A stretch of 64,000 nt of DNA. Origin: Bacillus sp. MYb209 (GTDB taxonomy: Bacteria; Bacillota; Bacilli; Bacillales; Bacillaceae_G). How positions within the stretch are numbered: position 1 is the first letter of the stretch; every line of letters starts with the position of its first letter. Where the stretch lies: the NCBI RefSeq assembly GCF_002975175.1, contig NZ_PCNZ01000017.1, forward strand, positions 44,982 to 108,981, read 5' to 3'. Below, piece by piece: positions 28,213-37,501 of the stretch. The translations under genes were made by a program, and so were the position numbers. Below the pieces are notes generated by a model, which was given only the letters and a program-made list of their open reading frames with translations, ran no database searches and was not told where the DNA came from.

Positions 28213-28645
28213 CTTTACCATTAAACTGTGTGTTTTTGCAACGATTTTTTCAAATTTCTTATGTATTACATCAAAATTTAAAAACTTCCTACGTTATTTC
28301 AATATAAATTTTACACTTTTTATCTAATATAGAAATTCCATTAATCTAATACATAAACACAATATGTTTTTCTAGAAAGTTCTTTTTCATGAGGCACACT
28401 CTTATCATGACAAAAAACACTTTATTTATCAATAGTATAATATTTTAAGAAAATGAATTCTCTATACTATGTATGATTTTAAACAAAGTGATGATTTGTA
28501 AGATTTCATGCACAAAAATCCCCCCACTCAAGAGCATTCCCATTCAAAAAACACAATTGACCATTTTGTTTCCCTACTAAATATGGAATTATTAGGGTTT
28601 TATTGATAGAGTATGTATAATCACATGAAAAGAGGAGTTGCATTT
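28213..28645. other. Long AT-rich intergenic region
   Basis: Shared upstream region of entFM (minus) and a 56-codon ORF (plus). It is AT-rich with no ORF of its own; the plus-strand ribosome site GAGGAG lies at its right end. Confidence 0.5.
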
Positions 28646-28816
28646 GTGGAAAAAATAATAGACGATCACATAAATAATAATATCGAACTTTACTACGCTC
28701 TTACTCACTTATTATCGTTTACAACATTTAAAAAGGTAACAATCATTGAAACAAAGAAAAACGAATTAAAAGAACAGATGAAAACAATTCAGCATACAAA
28801 CTTTTACCATGTATAA
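28646..28816 (+). CDS. Hypothetical small protein (56 aa)
   Basis: A 56-codon ORF starting at GTG (MEKIIDDHINNNIELYYALT) eight bases after GGAG. It is predicted soluble and mostly helical, ending FYHV. A strong terminator follows at once, which supports a real transcription unit. I do not recognise the family. Confidence 0.5.
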   Translation: MEKIIDDHINNNIELYYALTHLLSFTTFKKVTIIETKKNELKEQMKTIQHTNFYHV

Positions 28817-28850
28817 AAAGGTGAACAGATTATATCTCTGTTCACCTTTT
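28815..28850. terminator. Bidirectional terminator
   Basis: AAAAGGTGAACAGA and its complement around a short loop, between the convergent 56-codon ORF and the nitroreductase gene. Confidence 0.85.
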
Positions 28851-28858
28851 ATTTTATT

Positions 28859-29458
28859 TTATTTGTAAATTTTCACACGAGTTTCTAATGCCTGATATTC
28901 TTTATCTCCTGCAGAAACTACTGGTTTACCAAATGGCATTTGCGCAGTTAACTTCCAGTGTCCAGGTACATCCCATTCTTTCCTTACTTCTTCATCAATC
29001 AACGGATTATAATGTTGTAATGTAGCACCAAAACCTTCAATCTCTAGCGCTGTCCAAATCGCAAATTGCAACATTCCTGAAGATTGTTGAGACCATGTAG
29101 GGAAATTGTCTTTGTATAACGCAAAGTTCTCTTGCAAACTTTCTACTACTTTACTATCTTCGAAATATAAAACTGTTCCATAGCCACTTTTAAATGCATT
29201 CATTTTCTCTTCAGTAGGTGCAAAATTATTTTCAGGTACAATTTTTCGTAACGTTTCTTTCGTAACATCCCATAATTTGTCGTGTTGTTCACCTAGTAAT
29301 ACAACAACTCTTGCACTTTGAGAATTAAAAGCCGAAGGTGTATGTTTCACAGCATGATAAATCACTTCTTGAATTCTTTCATCAGAAACTACTTGCTCTT
29401 TACTAATCGCGTAAATAGATCTTCTGTCTTCAATCGCTAAGTAAAAATCTTTTGCCAT
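28859..29458 (-). CDS. Nitroreductase family protein
   Basis: A 199-residue FMN-dependent nitroreductase-fold protein. EDRRSIYAISK near the start and HTPSAFNSQSARVVVLL are the FMN-binding segments; GFGATLQHYNPLID and QMPFGKP are typical of the YfhC/HBN1-like subgroup. It may reduce quinones or nitro compounds. ATG at 29456-29458 follows GGAGGGAATT. A paralogue lies at 56769-57371 with the same motifs. Confidence 0.88.
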   Translation of the reverse strand: MAKDFYLAIEDRRSIYAISKEQVVSDERIQEVIYHAVKHTPSAFNSQSARVVVLLGEQHDKLWDVTKETLRKIVPENNFAPTEEKMNAFKSGYGTVLYFEDSKVVESLQENFALYKDNFPTWSQQSSGMLQFAIWTALEIEGFGATLQHYNPLIDEEVRKEWDVPGHWKLTAQMPFGKPVVSAGDKEYQALETRVKIYK

Positions 29459-29702
29459 TACAATTCCCTCCAATTTTTCATTTGAGGCAGTATCATATGT
29501 ACGAAGCATATAATGCCTCTTAAACTTATTATTAATAAGTTCTTAACTTAATACTATCAACAAACAAAAACAAACTCAAATGATATCACTTGAGTTTTTA
29601 CTCCCCATACTCTCAAAAATTAAAAAACAGCTTATTATCACCAACATCAAGGTTCAAATAAACTGTCTGTCTTTTTTTATAGCAATTAACTTACTTCTTC
29701 AC

Positions 29703-30656
29703 CTAATTAACCAATTGAAAAGCATAGGACATTAGCTTCTGTGTTTCTGTGAAACGTTTTGTTTTACCTTTTGTCCCCATAACAACTGTAATAATGCGAT
29801 TATCACCTTGTTTTGCAGTACCTGTAAAACAATACCCTGCGCTATCTGTAAATCCTGTTTTTAATCCGTCTATTCCTTCTATATATAAAGCTTTATTATT
29901 TTTATTTAACATCTCATTTGTGCTTGTAACATTAACATTGTTAAATGCTAACTGACTTTGACGTAAGTGAGTCACTTCTAATATTTCTGGGTAGTCTTTT
30001 ATAAGATGATACGCTAATTTTGCTACGTCAGCTGCTGTCATTTTTGTTTCACTTCCGTCGGGCTCCTGTAATCCGGAAGCATTCGCGAATTTAGCTTTAT
30101 CTGACATTTCTAACTGCTGGGCTTTTTCATTCATAAGTTGAACAAAGTTTTTTTCTGTCTTAGCTACATGTTCTGCTAAAGCGACAGCCGAATTATTAGC
30201 CGATTCAATCATTAACGCATGATATAAGTCCTTAACAGTTAATGTATCATTTACTTGCATTGGGATTTTTGCACCCTCTGTTTGTGCCGATTTCGCACTT
30301 ATTTTCACTGGATCTTCCCAGCGGACTTTTCCATTATGTATACTCTCTAAAACGAGATATGCTGTCATCATTTTTGACATACTAGCAGGGGCAACAGCTT
30401 CATTTTCATTATTTTGATAAATAACATCTCCATTACTCGCATTGATAATAATAGCTGCTTTTGCATCAATTTCTGGTGGTATATATTTTGGTGGAACTAC
30501 TTTTTCAGATAGCCCTGTTTTAGGTAGCTCTGCCACTTGTAAAGGCTGAGTATCTACATTTGTTTCACTCTTTTGAACTCCTTGGAAAAAGAACCAACAT
30601 ATACCCAGAATTACTACTAATAGGATTGTTAATCCTCCCCATTTTAACCGATTCAT
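29703..30656 (-). CDS. D-alanyl-D-alanine carboxypeptidase (S11 family)
   Basis: A 317-residue penicillin-binding protein that trims the terminal D-Ala of peptidoglycan stem peptides. One N-terminal membrane segment (GLTILLVVILGICWFFF) anchors or exports it. The active-site motifs are SMSK (S92, K95), SANN and LKTGFTDSAG. It lacks the C-terminal beta domain of DacA-type enzymes, so it is a short, membrane-bound version. It is divergent from the LD-carboxypeptidase gene. Confidence 0.92.
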   Translation of the reverse strand: MNRLKWGGLTILLVVILGICWFFFQGVQKSETNVDTQPLQVAELPKTGLSEKVVPPKYIPPEIDAKAAIIINASNGDVIYQNNENEAVAPASMSKMMTAYLVLESIHNGKVRWEDPVKISAKSAQTEGAKIPMQVNDTLTVKDLYHALMIESANNSAVALAEHVAKTEKNFVQLMNEKAQQLEMSDKAKFANASGLQEPDGSETKMTAADVAKLAYHLIKDYPEILEVTHLRQSQLAFNNVNVTSTNEMLNKNNKALYIEGIDGLKTGFTDSAGYCFTGTAKQGDNRIITVVMGTKGKTKRFTETQKLMSYAFQLVN

Positions 30657-30876
30657 CCCAAAACTCCTTTAGCAAATCTTTTATACACTCATGTTTAACC
30701 ATAACAACAATTACTTTATATCGTCAAGGTAAAAAGCATATTTATTCATCTTACAGCAATTATTATTTCAACCTCTTTCTCTTTTTCATATGTGTTACAC
30801 TAAAAATAACGAAATATAAGAATATTCAATACCATATAAACACAAAAACACTATATAATAGAAAGGAATTATACAA

Positions 30877-31878
30877 ATGATACTTCCAAAAAGATTGAAA
30901 TATGGAGATACAATCGGCATCTACTCCTCCTCTTCACCAGTAACCTACACTTCTTCAAAAAGGTTTAAACGAGCAAAATTATACTTAGAACAGAAAGGAT
31001 TTCATATATTAGAAGGTTCACTAACAGGTCAATATGATTATTATCGTTCCGGGAGCATTAAAGAGCGTGCTGAGGAATTAAATAACTTGATTAGAAATCC
31101 TAACGTCTCTTGTATCATGTCGACAATTGGGGGACTGAATTCAAATTCATTATTACCTTATATTGATTATGAGACTTTTCAAAAGAACCCTAAAATAATG
31201 ATTGGCTATTCAGACACAACAGCATTATTACTAGGGATTTATGCAAAAACAGGAATTCCTACATTTTATGGTCCAGCACTTGTTCCTTCTTTTGGTGAAT
31301 TTGAGCCTTTCGTAGATTGCACGTACAAATATTTTGCGGATACTTTAATAACTGATCAACATCTTCCTTACAACTTAAGCCAACCGTTATTTTGGTCAGA
31401 TGAATTTATTAATTGGGAAGAAAAAACGCAGGAAAAAGAACTTCGATCGAACAATTGGATTTCAGTAATGGGCGGAAAAACTACTGGACGTATTATTGGT
31501 GGGAATTTAAACACTATACAAGGTATTTGGGGCAGCCCCTATATGCCACATATTCAAGAGGGTGACATTCTCTTTATTGAAGATAGCTCAAAAGATGCAT
31601 CTACTATCGAAAGAAGTTTTTCATTACTTAAAATTAACGGCGTTTTTGATAAAATTTCAGGTATCATCCTTGGAAAACATGAGCAATTCGATGATTGTGG
31701 TACAAATCGAAAACCTTACGAAATATTATTAGAAGTATTACAAAATCAAAAACTTCCTTTTCTAGCCGATTTTGATTGTTGTCATACTCATCCAATGATT
31801 ACTTTGCCAATAGGTATTCAAGTAGAGATGGATGCAACAAATAAAACGGTACAAATTATAGAGCGATGGAGAGACTAA
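30877..31878 (+). CDS. LD-carboxypeptidase / MccF-like S66 peptidase
   Basis: A 333-residue serine peptidase of family S66. The nucleophile Ser112 is in MIGYSDTTALL; the acid is in FIEDSSKDASTIERSF and the His in HTHPMITLPIG. GGNLNTIQGIWG is characteristic of the MccF subgroup, which hydrolyses microcin C7-type aminoacyl-nucleotides and can give immunity; other members cleave L,D bonds in peptidoglycan. Ribosome site GAAAGGAA. No microcin genes are nearby. Confidence 0.9.
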   Translation: MILPKRLKYGDTIGIYSSSSPVTYTSSKRFKRAKLYLEQKGFHILEGSLTGQYDYYRSGSIKERAEELNNLIRNPNVSCIMSTIGGLNSNSLLPYIDYETFQKNPKIMIGYSDTTALLLGIYAKTGIPTFYGPALVPSFGEFEPFVDCTYKYFADTLITDQHLPYNLSQPLFWSDEFINWEEKTQEKELRSNNWISVMGGKTTGRIIGGNLNTIQGIWGSPYMPHIQEGDILFIEDSSKDASTIERSFSLLKINGVFDKISGIILGKHEQFDDCGTNRKPYEILLEVLQNQKLPFLADFDCCHTHPMITLPIGIQVEMDATNKTVQIIERWRD

Positions 31879-31969
31879 CGACACTTATTCCACTATCTTG
31901 TAATGCTGAAAAATACAATTACATTTTTAATAGAAGAAAGTGGATATCACTCATAACAAATAGTGCCTA

Positions 31970-32000
31970 ATGTCTTCTGTTGTTTTACAATAGAAGACAT
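31970..32000 (+). terminator. Weak hairpin after the S66 peptidase gene
   Basis: ATGTCTTCT and its complement (9-bp stem, 13-base loop) ~90 bases after the stop, without a strong T run. Confidence 0.4.
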
Positions 32001-32155
32001 GTTACTATATATTTTGGAATGTGAAATGATAAGCAAAAATCTATGATATGTACTGAAAAGACAATTTCAATGTACATTATGTAATAAGAAACTATTGATT
32101 AAATAAATAAATTCATTTCAAATGTATTTATTTACATGTAAAAGAGAGTGAATAT

Positions 32156-32497
32156 ATGAAACCAACTATTAAAAACTATGTATTTTTACATGTGGCCTTC
32201 TTGATATATTCTATCATTATGGTTTACATGAAATGGGCATCTCAATTCCCTATTGCATCAATTTCATTTTTTATTGCTTACTTCGGACTTGTTGTACTTT
32301 TATTCGGATATGCAATTCTATGGCAACAAGTCATTAAGAATTTTGAAATTTCTAGAGCATATTCACACCGTGGGATTATAATACTATGGTCCATGCTTTG
32401 GTCAGTATTCCTATTTGGAGATACGATACAGTGGAATCACATACTTGGCGCAGCTATTATTATCGTCGGAATTGTGGTGGTGACAAAAGATGAATAG
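32156..32497 (+). CDS. SMR/DMT-like small membrane transporter subunit 1
   Basis: A 113-residue protein with four predicted membrane helices ending in VVVTKDE. The last two helices (IILWSMLWSVFLFGDTI, ILGAAIIIVGIVVV) have the EmrE/EamA-like pattern. It overlaps the next gene by eight bases (ATGAATAG). Paired short transporters often form a heterodimer for drug or lipid-linked substrate movement, like EbrAB or ArnEF. The substrate is unknown. Confidence 0.8.
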   Translation: MKPTIKNYVFLHVAFLIYSIIMVYMKWASQFPIASISFFIAYFGLVVLLFGYAILWQQVIKNFEISRAYSHRGIIILWSMLWSVFLFGDTIQWNHILGAAIIIVGIVVVTKDE

Positions 32498-32828
32498 TTA
32501 TATGTTATTATTGATATTTGGGATAATTTTAGCCAATTACTCACAAATATTATTAAAAAAGGCTACTTTACAACAATACGATTCTAGAATAAAAGAATAT
32601 GTGAATCCTTATGTTATCATCGGCTACTTTTTATTTGTAATTAATGCCGGATTAAATGTGATCGCCTTAAAAGGCTTGGCATTAAAGCAAGCATCTGCAT
32701 TAGAATCATTAAGTTACATCATTATATTAATTTTCAGCTGGTATTTCTTAGGGGAAAAAATAACGAAACGAAAAATCATCGGCAACATTATTATCGTTGT
32801 TGGTGTAATCGTTTATTGTATACAATAA
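32490..32828 (+). CDS. SMR/DMT-like small membrane transporter subunit 2
   Basis: A 112-residue four-helix protein that starts inside the end of subunit 1. FGIILANYSQILLKKAT and ALKQASALESLSYIIILIFSWYFLGEKIT match the SMR and ArnE/F-like fold. Lys and Gln residues in helix 1 replace the membrane Glu of EmrE, so a proton-coupled drug mechanism like EmrE is not assured. Confidence 0.8.
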   Translation: MNSYMLLLIFGIILANYSQILLKKATLQQYDSRIKEYVNPYVIIGYFLFVINAGLNVIALKGLALKQASALESLSYIIILIFSWYFLGEKITKRKIIGNIIIVVGVIVYCIQ

Positions 32829-32862
32829 TAAAAAGATCCGTTTGTGATAAACGGATCTTTTT
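32829..32862. terminator. Bidirectional terminator
   Basis: AAAAAGATCCGTTT and its complement around a five-base loop, between the SMR pair and the convergent lipoprotein gene. Confidence 0.85.
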
Positions 32863-32873
32863 GTCTTTATTCA

Positions 32874-33323
32874 TCACTGCCCTAGATTTTGAACCTTATC
32901 TTTCAAATCACGAACTTGTTCTATTGTCTGCATAAGCTCAGAGTTTTTAAACTGCTCTACATCCATTTTTCCTTCCTCTATCTTTTTCATAGATGTATCA
33001 ATTAATGTATTTAACTTTTCATTATATCCGACAATTTGCTGGTGAAGATCCTTTGCTACATCCGGTGGTGTTAATTCATTAAAAGCTGGTATATCTTGTT
33101 TAATTTCACTAAGCTTCGTTTCCAATTCTTTTCGAGCTTCTCCATCATTTATAGCCTTCTCAGCTAATCCTGGCGCTTCATTTGCAAATGCACTTATTTT
33201 ATTCACATAGTCTGTCGCTTTTTGAGCATAATCTAGGGAGTTCTTCCCTTCCTCTACTATCGAGCATCCCATCAAACCAATTGAAATTACAATTGAAAAT
33301 AACATTATTTTTATAAACTTCAT
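32874..33323 (-). CDS. Small lipoprotein (DUF6376-like)
   Basis: A 149-residue lipoprotein: MKFIKIMLFSIVISIGLMGC has the lipobox LMGC. The mature part is helical and charged (LDYAQKATDYVNKISAFANE, PPDVAKDLHQQIVGYNEKLN), matching small Bacillus lipoproteins of the DUF6376 type with no known role. ATG at 33323 has AGGAGG four bases upstream; upstream in-frame codons lack a signal peptide layout. Confidence 0.75.
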   Translation of the reverse strand: MKFIKIMLFSIVISIGLMGCSIVEEGKNSLDYAQKATDYVNKISAFANEAPGLAEKAINDGEARKELETKLSEIKQDIPAFNELTPPDVAKDLHQQIVGYNEKLNTLIDTSMKKIEEGKMDVEQFKNSELMQTIEQVRDLKDKVQNLGQ

Positions 33324-33582
33324 TTTACCTCCTACTAATAATAGTTCTTTTGTACATTTATAAGCACTTATTTTTCTCCTTATACACCTTATCACAGCAC
33401 GCCTTATTTTTTCATCTTCATTATATACATTCTAGAAAAATCATTATTCTCCTGTTCAACATGTATTTCAAACGATATCGAACATATTACCATAATAAGA
33501 ATTTTTATTTCTTCGATCCTTTCGTCCCAAAATTATCCCTACTAATTTTATACATTTCCACCTCGCAACTATCTTCATTTAC
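33324..33582. other. Intergenic region without recognised gene
   Basis: AT-rich region upstream of the small lipoprotein gene. I see no credible ORF or hairpin. Confidence 0.5.
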
Positions 33583-33626
33583 CTAAGAAAACAGACATAC
33601 TTATTTTTAAGTACATCTGTTTTTTT
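33583..33626 (-). terminator. Hairpin terminator
   Basis: AAAACAGA..TACTT pairs with AAGTA..TCTGTTTT, downstream of the 73-codon hypothetical gene, with T runs on both sides. Confidence 0.65.
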
Positions 33627-33645
33627 GGGGGAGCTTATCATTCCC

Positions 33646-33867
33646 TTATCCTCTCACACGCCCTATTACCGTTACAATATCTATGTCTATATGTACACTA
33701 ACAATATCTTCTATAATATCCGTATATCCTTGGCCTAAAGGTGTTCCGTAATGTAATAAAATCTCTTTTTTTTCATAAACTGACTTCGGTACTGTAAAAA
33801 TAAATTTCCTCATATTCCGTTCATCAGCAGGCTCCAGAATTAAAACAATGCCATCCTCTTCAAACAT
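33646..33867 (-). CDS. Hypothetical protein (73 aa)
   Basis: A small soluble protein starting MFEEDGIVLILEPADERNM and ending TVIGRVRG, rich in beta strands. ATG at 33865-33867 follows GGAAGGCGTGATT; a TTG 13 codons earlier is possible but has a weak site. I do not recognise the family. It is upstream, on the same strand, of the small lipoprotein gene, past a terminator. Confidence 0.5.
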   Translation of the reverse strand: MFEEDGIVLILEPADERNMRKFIFTVPKSVYEKKEILLHYGTPLGQGYTDIIEDIVSVHIDIDIVTVIGRVRG

Positions 33868-34010
33868 ATAATCACGCCTTCCAACAATCCATTCACTATG
33901 ACTCAAGTATTGCCTTGAAAGGATAGGTTTTAAACACCCTTTCTAACAATATATAACCATTTCATGCTCAACTAGCTTATACAGTCTATATGATTTCACC
34001 ACAAATACAA

Positions 34011-34051
34011 AAAAACACAAACCTTGAACTATCAAGAATTTGTGTTTTTTG
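34011..34051 (-). terminator. Terminator of the cydABDC operon
   Basis: AAAAACACAAA pairs with TTTGTGTTTTT and an inner CTTGA/TCAAG pair extends the stem, eleven bases after the cydC stop. Confidence 0.8.
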
Positions 34052-34061
34052 CATTTCATTC

Positions 34062-35783
34062 TTATATACCTTTATCAAGCTCGTATAACCTACGATATTT
34101 CTCATTTTCTTTCAGTAGCTGTTCATGACTACCTTGCATAGCGATTTGGCCACTATCAAGGAAAATAACTTCATCTACATGTTCAATTCCTACAAGATGA
34201 TGTGTAATCCAAATAACAGTCTTTTCTTCTGTTGCAAAAAACATTGTTTCTATTAAGGCTAATTCTGTTTTAGGGTCTAAACCGATAGTCGGTTCATCAA
34301 GGACAATGATCGATGCTTCTTGCATAAGAGTTCTTGCAAATGCTACCCTTTGCCTTTCTCCACCAGAAAACCTCTTTCCCATTTCATGCATTTTTGTTTG
34401 TAATCCATCAGGAAGAGAAGCAATGTGCGGTGCTAGCTGTGCTTTCTCTAACGCTTTCCATATCTCTTCATCATTAGCCTCTGGTTTACCGATCCGCACA
34501 TTATTTCCAATTGTCGTATCGAATAAATGTGGTTTTTGGTTTAATACAGAAATATATTTTGACAAAAGATTCGTATGAGCTTGTTCACCATTCAATATAA
34601 TTTGGCCACTCACCGGACGTAGCGCCCCAGTTAACAGTTTTAGTAAAGTAGATTTTCCTGTTCCACTTCTACCTAAAATAGCAATTTTCTTTCCTGCCTT
34701 TATTTGCAATGATACGCCTTTTAATACAGATTCATTACTATTCGGGTAATTATACGACACATTACTCAGTTCAATATCTACATGTTTTGGTACAACGTAT
34801 TCTTTATCTCCAGGTAACTCCTTATCATCCAAAGCGCTATCACTTTCTACGCCATTAAGCCGGTGAACAGATTCTACATAAGATGGAATTCGATCAATAG
34901 CATCTGATATAGGGATAAGCGCATTTGTCACTGATAACGTCATTAATACGAAGGCCGCGATGACTGTAGGTGCAATTTGTCCACTTGCTGATTGATTTCC
35001 AGTCCACAAAATCATTGAAATAACTACAATACCCACTATTAAATGAATGACACTGTCTCGAATATGGTACCAGCGTTTCACTCTCTTTTCTGTCTTTAAC
35101 AACTGGACATTTTGCCCTACATACGCATTAATAAATTCATCTTTTCTACCACTCGCCTGCCAATCAGATAACCCAAATACAGCATCTGTCAATTGTTGAT
35201 ACAAACGATTTCTTCCTCGCTTCAAAGCAACATGATGTCGTTTCATCAAAAGTAGTGATACGAATGGAAGAAGAAAAACAATAACAGCTAACATACAAGC
35301 TGAGATAAGTGCAAATACTAAGTCAAATGCACCGATAACAAGTACGAAAATGCTATATACAACTGACGCTAATATACTAGGGAATATTGTACGTAAATAT
35401 AGATTCTGTAAATGTTCTATATCATCAGACAATACACCTAGTACATCACCAGTTTGAAATCGAGAGCGTAAAAATAGCGCCTGTGGTTCTACAATTCTAT
35501 ATAGTTTTGTCCTCATTTTTTCTAAAATTCGTAGAACGACGTCATGCCCTACTAAACGCTCTAAATAATGAAAGACAGCTTGCCCTATACTAAACGCACG
35601 CGTTGCAACTATAGGAACATATACAGCCATTACATTTTCTGGTCTGAGAGCAGATTTAGAAATTAAATAACCTGAAATGAAAAGTAGCATCGCACCTGAA
35701 CTAACTCCAAGAAGCCCGAGGAAAATAGTCAACGTCATTCTACCTTTATTTTGCTGTATATGAGGTTTAATCCAGTTACTCAT
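34062..35783 (-). CDS. cydC: ABC exporter subunit CydC
   Basis: A 573-residue permease-ATPase half of the CydDC cysteine/glutathione exporter needed to assemble cytochrome bd oxidase. N-terminal six-helix domain, Walker A GRSGTGKST, signature FSGGERQR, Walker B IIVLDEPTIGLD. It overlaps cydD by four bases (ATGA). In Bacillus, cydDC follow cydAB in one operon as here, and it is the last gene before a terminator. Confidence 0.94.
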   Translation of the reverse strand: MSNWIKPHIQQNKGRMTLTIFLGLLGVSSGAMLLFISGYLISKSALRPENVMAVYVPIVATRAFSIGQAVFHYLERLVGHDVVLRILEKMRTKLYRIVEPQALFLRSRFQTGDVLGVLSDDIEHLQNLYLRTIFPSILASVVYSIFVLVIGAFDLVFALISACMLAVIVFLLPFVSLLLMKRHHVALKRGRNRLYQQLTDAVFGLSDWQASGRKDEFINAYVGQNVQLLKTEKRVKRWYHIRDSVIHLIVGIVVISMILWTGNQSASGQIAPTVIAAFVLMTLSVTNALIPISDAIDRIPSYVESVHRLNGVESDSALDDKELPGDKEYVVPKHVDIELSNVSYNYPNSNESVLKGVSLQIKAGKKIAILGRSGTGKSTLLKLLTGALRPVSGQIILNGEQAHTNLLSKYISVLNQKPHLFDTTIGNNVRIGKPEANDEEIWKALEKAQLAPHIASLPDGLQTKMHEMGKRFSGGERQRVAFARTLMQEASIIVLDEPTIGLDPKTELALIETMFFATEEKTVIWITHHLVGIEHVDEVIFLDSGQIAMQGSHEQLLKENEKYRRLYELDKGI

Positions 35784-37501
35784 CGCTCTCCCCTCTCTTC
35801 CCTATAAAAATGTAATGTCTCATTCTTTAAAAGTTCTTCATATGTTCCACTTTCTTTGATTTCCCCTTTATTTAAAATAAGAATATGATCCATTTGCTTC
35901 ATCCAATGCAGACGATGCGTTGCAAGAAATACTAACTTACCTTCAAACAGACGTAACATCGATTGCTTTATTTCAAATTCAGTTTCAATATCAAGATGTG
36001 CTGTAGGTTCATCTAATAAAATGATTGGCTTTTTACTTAAAAGTGCACGTGCCATAGCGACACGTTGTTCTTGTCCGCCACTAAGCATACGTCCACCTTC
36101 TCCAATTCTTTCGTACATCCCATGTGGTAGTGATGCAACGAGCGAACGAAGGCCCACTTCATTTATAACTCTCTCAACCTCTTCATCAGGTGTATTCGTT
36201 TCATAGAAACAAATATTATCTTTTAACGAAAGTGGAAAAATATAAGGTTGTTGCGGAATATAAGCAATATTTTTTTGCCAATCTTCTCGAGTAGATTCAT
36301 CAATTTCTACACCATTTACTAACATCTTCCCATCCGACAGGGGGAGAAATCCTGCTAACACATCGATTAGCGTTGATTTCCCTGCCCCACTTTCACCAAT
36401 AATGCCTATAGCACCGTTACCTTGCCAAGTAAAATCAATTCCCTCTAATATAGCCTTTTCAGATTCATCATTATTTACTTTTACATCTTGTAATTTCAAG
36501 CTACTAGAAGAATTCCATACTATATCTACATTTGAATCTTTCTTTTCTATTTCTTTTTGTTTCTGTAGAATTTCTTCTATTTGCTCCAGTGCAAGTTGTC
36601 CATCTAATGTAGCATGATAATTTGCTCCAACTTGCTTAATCGGCAGAAAATATTCCGGCGCTAAAATTAAAATCGTAAGAGCTGGTAACAGTATAATTGT
36701 CCCATCTATTAACCGTATCCCTAATCCAACTGCTACAAATGCAATTGATAAACTCGTAAAGAAATCTAATGCAAAAGAAGAAAGAAAAGCAACTCGCAAA
36801 GTACGCATCGTTGCTTTTCTATATCGTTTACTTACTTTTTCAATCTTTCCTTCGTGCTGTTTACTTTTTCCTAAATACTTTAATGTTTCTAATCCTTTTA
36901 ACGTATCTACAAAATGATTAGAAAGTACACGATATGTTTCATATTGGCTATCCGCCATTTTCTGCGCTGCTAATCCGAGAAGGATCATAAATATGATCAC
37001 AATTGGAATCGTTACAACTAAAATAATTCCAGACTTAATGTCCAGTGTAAAAACATATAGAACAATTAGCCCTGGTACGATACTACTTCTAATCATTTTA
37101 GGAATTGTTAATTCAATATAAGTTTTAAATTTCTCAATACCTTCTATCGATAAAGTAACCAGATGGCCAGTCCCATTCGTTTGGACAAATCTCGGCCCTA
37201 ATGTAAAATATGCTTCTATTAACTGTTTACGTAATGCCAATCCTGTTTTTTCAGCGAAACGCTCAACCAATATTTGCGATGCTCGCACCAACATTTGGCG
37301 TGCTGCAAACGTGATCCCAAAATAAACAGTTTCATTTAGCACAGCCTGCACTGTTTCTCCATGAAATAAAAATGTGATTGCTCGTGCTAAAAACACTGTC
37401 TGTGCAATGATACTACACGCCTCTAAAATGCTAATAAGACTTAAAGTTACATATAAAACTCGGCTACCAGGATACGACGGAAGTCCTCTTTTTCTTTTCA
37501 T
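35780..37501 (-). CDS. cydD: ABC exporter subunit CydD
   Basis: A 573-residue partner of CydC. Six-helix permease domain, Walker A GESGAGKST, signature LSGGQEQR, Walker B IILLDEPTAHLD. Its ATG overlaps the cydB stop by one base (TAATG), so translation is coupled. CydDC exports reductant to the outside of the membrane, which is required for haem insertion into the bd oxidase. Confidence 0.94.
   Translation of the reverse strand: MKRKRGLPSYPGSRVLYVTLSLISILEACSIIAQTVFLARAITFLFHGETVQAVLNETVYFGITFAARQMLVRASQILVERFAEKTGLALRKQLIEAYFTLGPRFVQTNGTGHLVTLSIEGIEKFKTYIELTIPKMIRSSIVPGLIVLYVFTLDIKSGIILVVTIPIVIIFMILLGLAAQKMADSQYETYRVLSNHFVDTLKGLETLKYLGKSKQHEGKIEKVSKRYRKATMRTLRVAFLSSFALDFFTSLSIAFVAVGLGIRLIDGTIILLPALTILILAPEYFLPIKQVGANYHATLDGQLALEQIEEILQKQKEIEKKDSNVDIVWNSSSSLKLQDVKVNNDESEKAILEGIDFTWQGNGAIGIIGESGAGKSTLIDVLAGFLPLSDGKMLVNGVEIDESTREDWQKNIAYIPQQPYIFPLSLKDNICFYETNTPDEEVERVINEVGLRSLVASLPHGMYERIGEGGRMLSGGQEQRVAMARALLSKKPIILLDEPTAHLDIETEFEIKQSMLRLFEGKLVFLATHRLHWMKQMDHILILNKGEIKESGTYEELLKNETLHFYREERGER

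Noticed and set aside
28037-28645. PlcR box upstream of entFM
   Set aside because: No TATGNA-N4-TNCATA match is present, in line with entFM not being a typical PlcR gene.
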